Origin: Duganella sp.
GTDB taxonomy: Bacteria; Pseudomonadota; Gammaproteobacteria; Burkholderiales; Burkholderiaceae_D
Length of the DNA: 64,000 bases
NCBI GenBank assembly: GCA_026225475.1
Contig: JAMFSU010000018.1
Span: forward strand, 1 to 64,000
Direction: 5' to 3'
Part shown: positions 24,367 through 31,351 of the stretch, piece by piece
How positions within the stretch are numbered: the stretch's first letter is position 1
Layout: every line of letters begins with the position of its first letter
Translations under genes and position numbers: made by a program
The notes under the pieces: generated by a model
What the model saw: the letters and a program-made list of their open reading frames with translations, nothing else
Database searches by the model: none
What the model was told of the DNA's origin: nothing

Positions 24367-25067
24367 TAGCGCGCCTGGCGTTGCAAGATGTTGGAAAACT
24401 CTTCGATGAAGCTTTCGAAGCGGATCGCCAGACGATCGATGTCGTGCGAGTAGCGATTGTAGGCAACGACGGCAGGAATCGCGGCAAACAGGCCAATGGC
24501 AGTAGCGATCAGCGCTTCGGCGATACCAGGCGCGACCGCTGCCAGTGTGGCCTGTTGCACGTTAGCCAGGCCGCGAAAGGCATTCATGATGCCCCAGACG
24601 GTGCCGAACAGGCCGACGTAAGGCGATACCGAACCAACCGAGGCGAGGAAGGCCAGATGCGATTCAAGCGCATCCATTTCACGCTGGTACGCTGCGCGCA
24701 TGGCCCGGCGGGCGCCATCAAGTACACCGGTCGAATCAATGCTTGCACCTTTGCCGACTTGCGCCTTGGATTTGTTGAATTCGCCCATGCCGGCCTGGAA
24801 GATGCGTTCCATTGCGCCACCATGACCGCCGCCTTTGCGGCGATTGGACAGGGTCTCTTGATACAGTGTGATGAGGTTGCCGCCGGACCAGAAGGTGCGT
24901 TCGAATTCCTCAGTCTGGATGCGCGCACTGCGCAGTGTGAACATCTTGCGGAAGATGTAGGTCCAGCTAAGAACGGACGCCGATAGCAACAGCAGCAAAA
25001 CAAGCTGCACAATGATCGACGCGTTAGTGATCAGGGCAAAAAAGGAAAGATCTTGGGTGACATTCAT
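24366..25067 (-). CDS. tolQ: Tol-Pal motor component TolQ
   Basis: A 233-residue ExbB/TolQ protein with three membrane helices (about 15-38, 140-165, 172-198). Signature stretches are LAFLASVGSVSPYVGLFGTVWGIM and GIAEALIATAIGLFAAIPAVVAYN, with the Thr residues lining the proton path. It is the first gene of the tolQRAB-pal-cpoB run, 176 bases after ybgC, so it may have its own promoter in addition to readthrough. Confidence 0.95.
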   Translation of the reverse strand: MNVTQDLSFFALITNASIIVQLVLLLLLSASVLSWTYIFRKMFTLRSARIQTEEFERTFWSGGNLITLYQETLSNRRKGGGHGGAMERIFQAGMGEFNKSKAQVGKGASIDSTGVLDGARRAMRAAYQREMDALESHLAFLASVGSVSPYVGLFGTVWGIMNAFRGLANVQQATLAAVAPGIAEALIATAIGLFAAIPAVVAYNRYSHDIDRLAIRFESFIEEFSNILQRQAR

Positions 25068-25243
25068 GAGGAGGAGTGGGATTCAGTCAGAGGTGGTCAA
25101 TTGTACGTGCAATTATTTTCGATCTCGTAGTCGGCATTTGTAAAGATCTGCAACAGTATGCATCTGTTGCTTGCGCGAAATTGTCGGCTTGTTGATATTG
25201 TCGGATAAGCAATAGCAGTGAATTAAGTCCTTGGCGCGCTTCG

Positions 25244-25711
25244 TTATTTTGCCGCCGGTTGCCTGATCCGAGCCACCATTTCCGGCGGGATCGATTGCGG
25301 GCGGAAACTGGTGGCATTGACGCACACGATGGTGATGCGCCCCTGCGTCAGTAACTGATGCTCGCTGCCTTGGGTGCGCCAGGCTTCCTGGGAAAAGGTC
25401 ATTGACGCATTGCGGATTTGTTCGACCGCCACGGTCAACTTCAGTTCATCGTCCAGCCGCGCGGGCGCCAGATAGTCGACGGTCGTGCTGCGGACCACGA
25501 AAATCAGATCCTGACTCTGCGCTAATGCGTCCTGCGAATAGCCGACGGCGCGCAGCCATTCTGTGCGCGCACGTTCGAAGAACTTTAAATAATTGGCATA
25601 GAACACGACGCCGCCGGCGTCGGTATCTTCGTAATAGACCCGCACCGGCCAGGTGAAGATTTCTTGCGCTGGACCGGTGTTGTGCTGCTCACGACTGTTT
25701 GCTTCAGGCAT
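25244..25711 (-). CDS. ybgC: Acyl-CoA thioesterase YbgC
   Basis: A hot-dog-fold thioesterase of about 155 residues. The active-site region VYYEDTDAGGVVFYANYLKFFERARTEW contains the catalytic Asp of the DTDAGG motif. It hydrolyses acyl-CoA or acyl-carrier-protein thioesters in the cytoplasm and is a standard companion of tol-pal. I prefer ATG 25711, one base after the ydfG stop, as a coupled start; ATG 25744 inside ydfG is also in frame. Confidence 0.92.
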   Translation of the reverse strand: MPEANSREQHNTGPAQEIFTWPVRVYYEDTDAGGVVFYANYLKFFERARTEWLRAVGYSQDALAQSQDLIFVVRSTTVDYLAPARLDDELKLTVAVEQIRNASMTFSQEAWRTQGSEHQLLTQGRITIVCVNATSFRPQSIPPEMVARIRQPAAK

Positions 25712-25712
25712 G

Positions 25713-26462
25713 TTACTGGACGCGTTTGATGTTGAGCGGGCCAAAACCTTGGCAGGTCGGCATCAGTTCGATGTAGTTGATGTTGACATGGGCTGGCAGT
25801 GTGGCGACCCAGAATGCGGCTTCAGCGATATCCTTGGCCGTCAGCGGGGTTGTGCCTTCATAGACCTTGGCCGCAGCACTGTCGTTGCCTTTGAAACGCA
25901 CATTGGAAAACTCGGTGCCGCCGCACAGACCGGGGGCCAGATTGGTGGCGCGCACACCGGTGCCCACCAGGTCGGCGCGCAAATTGAGCGTGAATTGATC
26001 GACAAACGCCTTGGTTGCACCATAGACATTGCCGCCCGGATACGGGTAGGCGCCAGCGATCGAGCCCAGATTGATGACAGTGCCGCTGCCGCGCTTGACC
26101 ATGTTGGGCAAAATGAAATGGGTCATCGTTACCAAGCCTTTGACGTTGGTGTCGATCATGGTTTCCCAATCTTCCAGCGCCACTTGGTGCGCCGGCTCCA
26201 GACCCAGCGCCAAACCGGCATTGTTGATCAGCACGTCGATTTCCTGCCAGGCCTGCGGCAGGCTGGACAAGGCCTGTTTGATCGATTGCTTGTCGGTAAC
26301 ATCGAGGGCCAGCGGCAAGACCTTGTCGCCGAATTCGGCTGCCAGCTCGTCCAGACGATCCTTGCGGCGTCCGGTGGCGATGACTTGATGACCATTTTGT
26401 ATAAACTTGCGCGCCATTTCGGCGCCGAAACCTGCTGTAGCACCTGTAATCAAAACGATCAT
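25713..26462 (-). CDS. ydfG: YdfG-type NADP-dependent short-chain dehydrogenase
   Basis: A 249-residue SDR with the cofactor motif TGATAGFGAEMA, NNAG motif (LINNAGLAL), catalytic Ser (LGSIAGAYPYPGG) and YGATK. The family-specific stretches GGTEFSNVRFKGND and TLPAHVNINYIELMP match E. coli YdfG, which oxidises L-allo-threonine, serine and 3-hydroxypropionate. It starts at ATG 26462 after GGAGAAGAAT and is coupled to ybgC. Confidence 0.92.
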   Translation of the reverse strand: MIVLITGATAGFGAEMARKFIQNGHQVIATGRRKDRLDELAAEFGDKVLPLALDVTDKQSIKQALSSLPQAWQEIDVLINNAGLALGLEPAHQVALEDWETMIDTNVKGLVTMTHFILPNMVKRGSGTVINLGSIAGAYPYPGGNVYGATKAFVDQFTLNLRADLVGTGVRATNLAPGLCGGTEFSNVRFKGNDSAAAKVYEGTTPLTAKDIAEAAFWVATLPAHVNINYIELMPTCQGFGPLNIKRVQ

Positions 26463-26604
26463 TTATTCTTCTCCAGTGAGTGTGGGAATGCCGTGGGCAT
26501 GCAGTTGCTGCAACTGCGATAACCCGAAATTGTAGCCCAAAGCGCCGATCTAGGCGTGCCGCTGCAATTGGCAACAGTGGCGCGATGTTGGCGCAGGCAA
26601 ATTC

Positions 26605-26633
26605 TTGCCGAATTGGATGCCTTCACTTACAAT
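26605..26633 (+). promoter_or_regulatory. Likely sigma-70 promoter of glyA
   Basis: TTGCCG (26605-26610), 17 bases, TACAAT (26628-26633). A start near 26640 would place the ZTP aptamer at the very 5' end of the messenger, which supports the assignment. Confidence 0.6.
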
Positions 26634-26648
26634 GCACAGACCATTTCG

Positions 26649-26717
26649 TCTCACGTGACTGGCGAAAGTCCGGACTCGGTTCCGGCACAAGATGGGTATC
26701 CATCGGGAAGCGTGAGA
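26649..26717 (+). promoter_or_regulatory. ZTP riboswitch (pfl motif) upstream of glyA
   Basis: The closing stem TCTCACG (26649-26655) pairs with CGTGAGA (26711-26717). Just inside are the diagnostic 5' core CGTGACTGGCG (26654-26664) and the 3' core ATGGGTATCCATCGGGAAGCG region (26692-26712), with a variable stem-loop between (CCGGA/TCCGG). These are the conserved halves of the pfl/ZTP aptamer, which senses Z nucleotides when 10-formyl-tetrahydrofolate is low and induces one-carbon genes; glyA is a known target. About 240 further leader bases follow, with stem-forming repeats at 26723-26764 and 26778-26813 that may be part of the expression platform. Confidence 0.9.
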
Positions 26718-26955
26718 TTTCATGGAGTTAATGGCAATCCGTTGTTCAATTGCCAGAGACTCCAAGCCGTGCGCCTGGGCAGCCCTGTGATGGAACGTAC
26801 GATTGAGGCTGCCTGCAATTCCCCTTTATTTCTGGCCCTCATTCGATTTGGAAGTCGCATCGCGACGACCTGCCCGATGCGCAATTGTGTCACTGCGTTT
26901 TCGTGCGTGTCATCCTGGTTCACTTTCAGGCGCACCCTTATCCATTGGAGAAATC

Positions 26956-28203
26956 ATGTTTGCAAAGAATCACACCATCGCGAATGTCGACCCAGAATTG
27001 TGGTCCGTCATCCAAAAAGAAAACGTCCGCCAGCAAGAGCACATCGAGCTGATCGCCTCCGAAAACTACACCTCGCCAGCGGTGATGGAAGCCCAGGGCA
27101 CGCAGTTGACCAACAAATACGCTGAAGGCTATCCAGGCAAGCGTTACTACGGTGGCTGCGAATTCGTCGATATGGCCGAGCAGTTGGCCATCGACCGCCT
27201 CAAGCAACTGTTTGGTGCCGAAGCCGCCAACGTGCAGCCGAATTCCGGTTCGCAAGCTAACCAAGGCGTGTTTTTTGCCATGCTCAAGCCGGGCGACACT
27301 ATCATGGGCATGTCGTTGGCTGAAGGCGGTCACTTGACCCACGGCATGGCATTGAACATGTCCGGCAAGTGGTTCAACGTGGTCTCCTACGGTTTGAACG
27401 ACAAGGAAGAAATCGATTACGAAGCCATGGAACGTCTGGCGCGTGAAAAGAAACCGAAGCTGATCATCGCCGGCGCATCGGCCTATGCACTGCGCATCGA
27501 TTTCGAGCGTTTCGCCAAGATCGCCAAGGAAGTCGGCGCTTACTTCATGGTCGACATGGCGCACTATGCCGGTCTGATCGCCGCTGGTGTCTATCCTAAT
27601 CCTGTGCCGCATGCCGACTTCGTCACGTCGACCACGCACAAATCGCTGCGCGGTCCGCGTGGTGGTGTGATCCTGATGAAGGCCGAGCACGAAAAGGCCA
27701 TCAATTCGGCGATCTTCCCCGGTATTCAAGGTGGTCCGCTGATGCATGTGATCGCCGGCAAGGCCGTTGCCTTCAAGGAAGCCTTGTCGCCCGAGTTCAA
27801 GGCGTATCAAGAGCAGGTCGTCAAGAATGCCGACGCACTGGCCAAGACCTTGATCGCGCGCGGCTTGCGTATTGTGTCCGGTCGCACTGAATCGCACGTC
27901 ATGCTGGTTGACTTGCGTGCAAAGAAGATCACCGGCAAGGAAGCCGAAGCTATCCTCGGTGCAGCGCACATGACTTGTAATAAGAACGCCATTCCTAACG
28001 ATCCGGAAAAGCCATTCGTGACTTCCGGTATCCGCCTGGGCAGCCCGGCCATGACGACCCGTGGTTTCAAGGAAGCGGAAGCGGTCAAGGTCGGCAATCT
28101 GATTGCGGATGTGCTGGATAATCCGCATGATGCAGCGACCATCGAGCGCGTTAAGGTGGAAGTGAAACAATTGACCGATGCCTTCCCGGTCTATGCAGCT
28201 TAA
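26956..28203 (+). CDS. glyA: Serine hydroxymethyltransferase
   Basis: A 415-residue PLP enzyme that converts serine and tetrahydrofolate to glycine and 5,10-methylene-tetrahydrofolate. The family start ([18 protein letters not shown]), folate-site residues ([14 protein letters not shown]) and the PLP-Lys in [15 protein letters not shown] are intact. ATG 26956 is preceded by GGAGAAATC; the frame is open further upstream but only into the leader. Expression should respond to folate status through the ZTP riboswitch. Confidence 0.98.
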   Translation: MFAKNHTIANVDPELWSVIQKENVRQQEHIELIASENYTSPAVMEAQGTQLTNKYAEGYPGKRYYGGCEFVDMAEQLAIDRLKQLFGAEAANVQPNSGSQANQGVFFAMLKPGDTIMGMSLAEGGHLTHGMALNMSGKWFNVVSYGLNDKEEIDYEAMERLAREKKPKLIIAGASAYALRIDFERFAKIAKEVGAYFMVDMAHYAGLIAAGVYPNPVPHADFVTSTTHKSLRGPRGGVILMKAEHEKAINSAIFPGIQGGPLMHVIAGKAVAFKEALSPEFKAYQEQVVKNADALAKTLIARGLRIVSGRTESHVMLVDLRAKKITGKEAEAILGAAHMTCNKNAIPNDPEKPFVTSGIRLGSPAMTTRGFKEAEAVKVGNLIADVLDNPHDAATIERVKVEVKQLTDAFPVYAA

Positions 28204-28327
28204 GTTGTAGGTAATATTGCCGTGCGTTGACCTGCCTGTTGTGGCGGTCGGCGCATGGCGCGTAAGATGCTGTGAGTCGTGTGTTTGATTCGCATGTTAA
28301 ACCCGCAGTCCGTTTTCACTTGCTTCT

Positions 28328-28810
28328 ATGAAATGTCCTTTCTGCAATCATGACGATACCCCGGTGTTGGATACCCGCATCTCGGAAGAGGGTGATGCGA
28401 TCCGTCGTCGCCGTCGTTGCGCCAATTGCGACAAGCGTTTCACAACCTATGAGCGGATAGAATTGACGATGCCGGTGATCGTCAAGAAAAACGGCAGCCG
28501 TAGCGAATTCGATCCTATCAAGTTGCGCGCCAGCCTGATGTTGGCCTTGCGCAAGCGGCCAGTATCGGCCGAAGCAGTCGATTTGGCGATACAGAGTATT
28601 CAGGAAAAACTATTGTCGAGTGGGGCGCGTGAAGTGATCTCAGGTCAAGTGGGGGAGTTAGTGATGCGTGAACTGAAGCGCCTGGACAAGATTGCCTATA
28701 TCCGTTTCGCCTCTGTCTATAGAAGTTTCGAGGACGTTGCGGAATTTCAGGAGGCCATTGCCGAAGTCGGTTCCGAACGTAAATCCACTGCCAAAAAACG
28801 CACTGAATAA
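28328..28810 (+). CDS. nrdR: Transcriptional repressor NrdR
   Basis: A 160-residue regulator. An N-terminal zinc ribbon ([13 protein letters not shown] ... [13 protein letters not shown], with Cys at 3, 6, 31 and 34) is joined to an ATP-cone ([19 protein letters not shown] onward). NrdR senses dATP/ATP and represses ribonucleotide reductase genes. It is placed 124 bases after glyA, a common betaproteobacterial order. Confidence 0.97.
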   Translation: MKCPFCNHDDTPVLDTRISEEGDAIRRRRRCANCDKRFTTYERIELTMPVIVKKNGSRSEFDPIKLRASLMLALRKRPVSAEAVDLAIQSIQEKLLSSGAREVISGQVGELVMRELKRLDKIAYIRFASVYRSFEDVAEFQEAIAEVGSERKSTAKKRTE

Positions 28811-28914
28811 TGCATTTGTGACGCGCCAATCAGCGTTGAGATCGGTACTTGTCGAGACCCACTGCGGACAAACTGTGGGGTGATACAAGTCAAGTCGCGA
28901 CAAATATGCTGTGC

Positions 28915-28947
28915 ATAAAAAAAGCGACTGTATTTCTACAGTCGCTT
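28915..28947 (-). terminator. Terminator of the 6S RNA
   Basis: A perfect 11-bp stem (28922-28932 with 28937-28947) around a TTTC/GAAA loop. On the minus strand it is followed by a run of T (28923-28917 in reverse). It sits directly after the predicted 3' end of the 6S RNA. Confidence 0.9.
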
Positions 28948-28952
28948 CCGAA

Positions 28953-29128
28953 TCAAGTCCCGCCAGTGCCGCTATGCCGGCATCCCGAACCAAACGGTTC
29001 AAGGTGGTTGCAGTTAGTTCAATTTCGGGTTCATCGAACTAGCGACGCTCACGCCCATCAAACAAAATCCCACAACCTATGCGCATAAATGGTTCAAGGA
29101 ATATAGGCATTCGCGAACACGGCAGGAG
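28953..29128 (-). ncRNA. ssrS: 6S RNA
   Basis: About 176 bases read on the minus strand, between zapA and nrdR. The 3' half contains CACCTTGAACCGTTTGG, then GATGCCGGCATAGCGGCACTGGCGGGA, which match conserved parts of proteobacterial 6S RNA. The 5' part CTCTCCTGCCGTGTTCGCGA can pair with GGCGGGA to close the rod. The location downstream of zapA is the conserved one. 6S RNA mimics an open promoter and sequesters sigma-70 RNA polymerase in stationary phase. The ends are approximate. No fau/ygfA gene follows; nrdR is convergent. Confidence 0.88.
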
Positions 29129-29133
29129 AGCTA

Positions 29134-29161
29134 AGTCTACTCCAATCGCGACTCCTGTCAA
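29134..29161 (-). promoter_or_regulatory. Sigma-70 promoter of 6S RNA
   Basis: On the minus strand TTGACA (29161-29156), 16 bases, TAGACT (29139-29134). The predicted start is about six bases on, at 29127-29128, which is where the 6S closing stem begins. This implies transcription independent of zapA. Confidence 0.8.
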
Positions 29162-29330
29162 AGCATTTGGGTGGAATAAAGCAGTTATTTTTGTCGCGGT
29201 GTATTTTGTTTTTACTCTCGATTGACGCTACGCCAAATGCAATGCATTGGGAGCGGCAAATCCAGTCATGGCAGGAGTCACCACATTGAGGCTGCAATTG
29301 GTCGTGCGTGCTTGCCGCGCCCGCCGTTTT

Positions 29331-29642
29331 TTAGAACAACTTTTCCTGTGGCGCCAGCGCGTCGTCAAGCACTTCATGCATGGCGGTGATGCTTTGCTTC
29401 CATTCGGCCACGGTCAAACCGGCGAACAGACCGTCACCCGGTTGCGTCGATAACAGCTCAGCCGCAATACCCAAGGCCGCCATGACGGCAATACGGTCAT
29501 TACCCTTGATTTTGCCAGTGTCACGGATGGCGCACATTTTTTCGTCGAGATAGGCAACCGCCTGTTGCAGTGTGGCCTGTTCACCTTCCTTGCAAGCCAG
29601 TGTGTAGGATTGACCCATGATATTCACGGTGAGCTGAATCAT
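29331..29642 (-). CDS. zapA: Cell-division protein ZapA
   Basis: A 103-residue protein. The N-terminal beta domain (LTVNIMGQSYTLACKEGEQ) is followed by the tetramerisation helix (YLDEKMCAIRDTGKIKGNDRIAVMAALGIAAELL), as in ZapA. It bundles FtsZ filaments at the division site. Its start overlaps the stop of the upstream ZapB-like gene by four bases (ATGA). Confidence 0.92.
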   Translation of the reverse strand: MIQLTVNIMGQSYTLACKEGEQATLQQAVAYLDEKMCAIRDTGKIKGNDRIAVMAALGIAAELLSTQPGDGLFAGLTVAEWKQSITAMHEVLDDALAPQEKLF

Positions 29643-29866
29643 ACGTTCTCCTCCTCATCCATGACGGGAATTTGCGCTGCCGGCAATTTTTCCAGTACCG
29701 CGGCGACGCGTTGATGCGCAACCTCGATGCGCCGGGTCAACTCCGAATTTTCATCGGTCAACGCCGAGGCATGCAGGCGCAGTTCGGCATTTTCGCGTCG
29801 CAATGATTGCGCCAGTGCGGCGAGTTGTGCGACTTTGTCGGACAGCTGTTGAAATTCGGAACTCAT
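29639..29866 (-). CDS. ZapB-like small coiled-coil protein (TIGR02449 type)
   Basis: A protein of about 75 residues, almost wholly a coiled coil with regular Leu spacing (QLSDKVAQLAALAQSLRREN ... ENSELTRRIEVAHQRVAAVL). Proteins of this kind are regularly encoded directly before zapA in beta- and gammaproteobacteria and are presumed division factors. ATG 29866 begins at MSSEFQQL; the frame extends to 29902 without a better ribosome site. Confidence 0.8.
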   Translation of the reverse strand: MSSEFQQLSDKVAQLAALAQSLRRENAELRLHASALTDENSELTRRIEVAHQRVAAVLEKLPAAQIPVMDEEENV

Positions 29867-30302
29867 GGCCAAAGGGTAAAGTGCAAAAAAGATGTGCGCC
29901 ATTATATTCCGTTGCCGGTGTTCGGCACGACAAATAGCGAAACGCTTGCAAGCTGTTACAGATTTTTTTGCATCTTGTCATTATGCATGCGTCACTCTTG
30001 ACGATACGGCAAGAGTTCATCTGGGTCGCCTAAACTAAGTTGTCGGAGCTGGCCTGGCTGCGATTTGTCAAATAATGGGACAAAGTCAAGAATCATTCAA
30101 GAGTTTCGCCCAAGCCTAAAAAAGGTATTCTATTGGCGCGATAAGTGCGCAAGAATAAAGTAGCTTGGAGTGTTTCTTGTTTTAGCACTCGCTAGATTTG
30201 CCGCACCGGCGAAGTTATGAGGGGGGAATCACTGACGATGTTCACTATTCTCATTTTGCCATCGTCATTACGACAACTATAAAATGGAAGCGAGGTGATG
30301 CC
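29867..30302. other. Gap between division genes and RcsB-like regulator
   Basis: About 435 bases. It holds the outward promoters, with AT-rich stretches around 29960-29990 and 30050-30170. I see no reliable small gene, hairpin or repeat. Confidence 0.4.
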
Positions 30303-30965
30303 ATGTTGCCCTATAGCGTCAAAATCGTCATTGCTGATGATCACCCGGTTATTCTGGAAGGTATCAAGCGCTCTATTTCTACCGATTCCATCGACATCAT
30401 CGATACCGCGAGCAACTCAACTGAGGTCTTCCAAATTCTGGATAAAGGCGGGGTTGAAGTCCTGGTGACCGATTACTCAATGCCAGGCGGGGAGCACGGC
30501 GATGGGCTGCCGTTTCTGAGTCTTTTGTTTCGGCGCTACCCAGACGTCAAAGTTGTTGTCATGACAATGCTGGATAATCGTGGCTTGTTACGTACCCTGA
30601 TCACTGCCGGTGTGCGCTGCCTCGTTAGCAAAAGTGACAATGCCAGTTATTTGATTCCGGCCGTTCATGCTGCGCGTTCTGGTAGCCAATATTTCTCTCC
30701 TTCGATACAGGCGCTCATGCAGACGGTGGATAATTTATCTCCGATGAATGGCAAGCAGGTGAATCTATCGGCGCGCGAGTTTGAAGTTTTGCGTTTGTAT
30801 GCAACCGGGATGTCGATCAATGATATTGCCGCGCAACTGCATCGCAGCAAGCAAACCATCAGTTCACAAAAAAATAGCGCGATGAGAAAGATCGGTGTCG
30901 ATAACGATGCTGAACTTTTCAAGTACATCCTTGAAGTCGGGCCGAACGAATTGCCGTCGACGTAG
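30303..30965 (+). CDS. RcsB-like response regulator
   Basis: A 220-residue receiver plus LuxR helix-turn-helix protein. The receiver (KIVIADDHPVILEGIKRSI, phospho-acceptor Asp in VTDYSMPGGEHGDGLPFL) and the DNA-binding end (KQTISSQKNSAMRKIGVDND) follow E. coli RcsB closely, more so than NarL. RcsB controls capsule, motility and biofilm. No RcsC, RcsD or RcsF gene is in the window, so its phosphate donor is elsewhere or it acts unphosphorylated. I chose ATG 30303, six bases after GAGGTG; the frame is open to 30198 without support. Confidence 0.82.
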   Translation: MLPYSVKIVIADDHPVILEGIKRSISTDSIDIIDTASNSTEVFQILDKGGVEVLVTDYSMPGGEHGDGLPFLSLLFRRYPDVKVVVMTMLDNRGLLRTLITAGVRCLVSKSDNASYLIPAVHAARSGSQYFSPSIQALMQTVDNLSPMNGKQVNLSAREFEVLRLYATGMSINDIAAQLHRSKQTISSQKNSAMRKIGVDNDAELFKYILEVGPNELPST

Positions 30966-31351
30966 AAGCCATCTCCCTGAATTCCAGTCTGCGCGGAGAA
31001 GATGATGCTGGATGCGCAATTTGATAATTCCGAAAGTTGTATTCGCAGTCATCAAATCTTGAATTTTCGCGTCGAAGGAATGTGGGAATTTTTGTCTATT
31101 CCCGCCACAAAGATGTACCGTCCTGCCACCTATCCAAGTTGCGGCACGATTGCCGATCACATCGACCAAACAAGATACCGTTCAGGCTTTATTTTGTAAT
31201 AAAATAAAATGCCAACTACGAACAATTAGTATGTATTTGCATCTAACAGCACTAAACTTCTAGTGGCTTCATCGATGCCGTTAGCGCGATGAAGACCGTT
31301 GTTTTTACTCGGCTTGGGAATCGTAGGAGTTGATCCAAAAGGGGGGGGCGC
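30966..31351. other. Gap with poly-G tract before MalT-type regulator
   Basis: About 385 AT-rich bases carrying the promoter of the next gene. The last part is an A4 run followed by a run of eight G (31341-31348), three bases before the TTG start codon, where it must serve as ribosome site. No small gene is evident. Confidence 0.55.
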
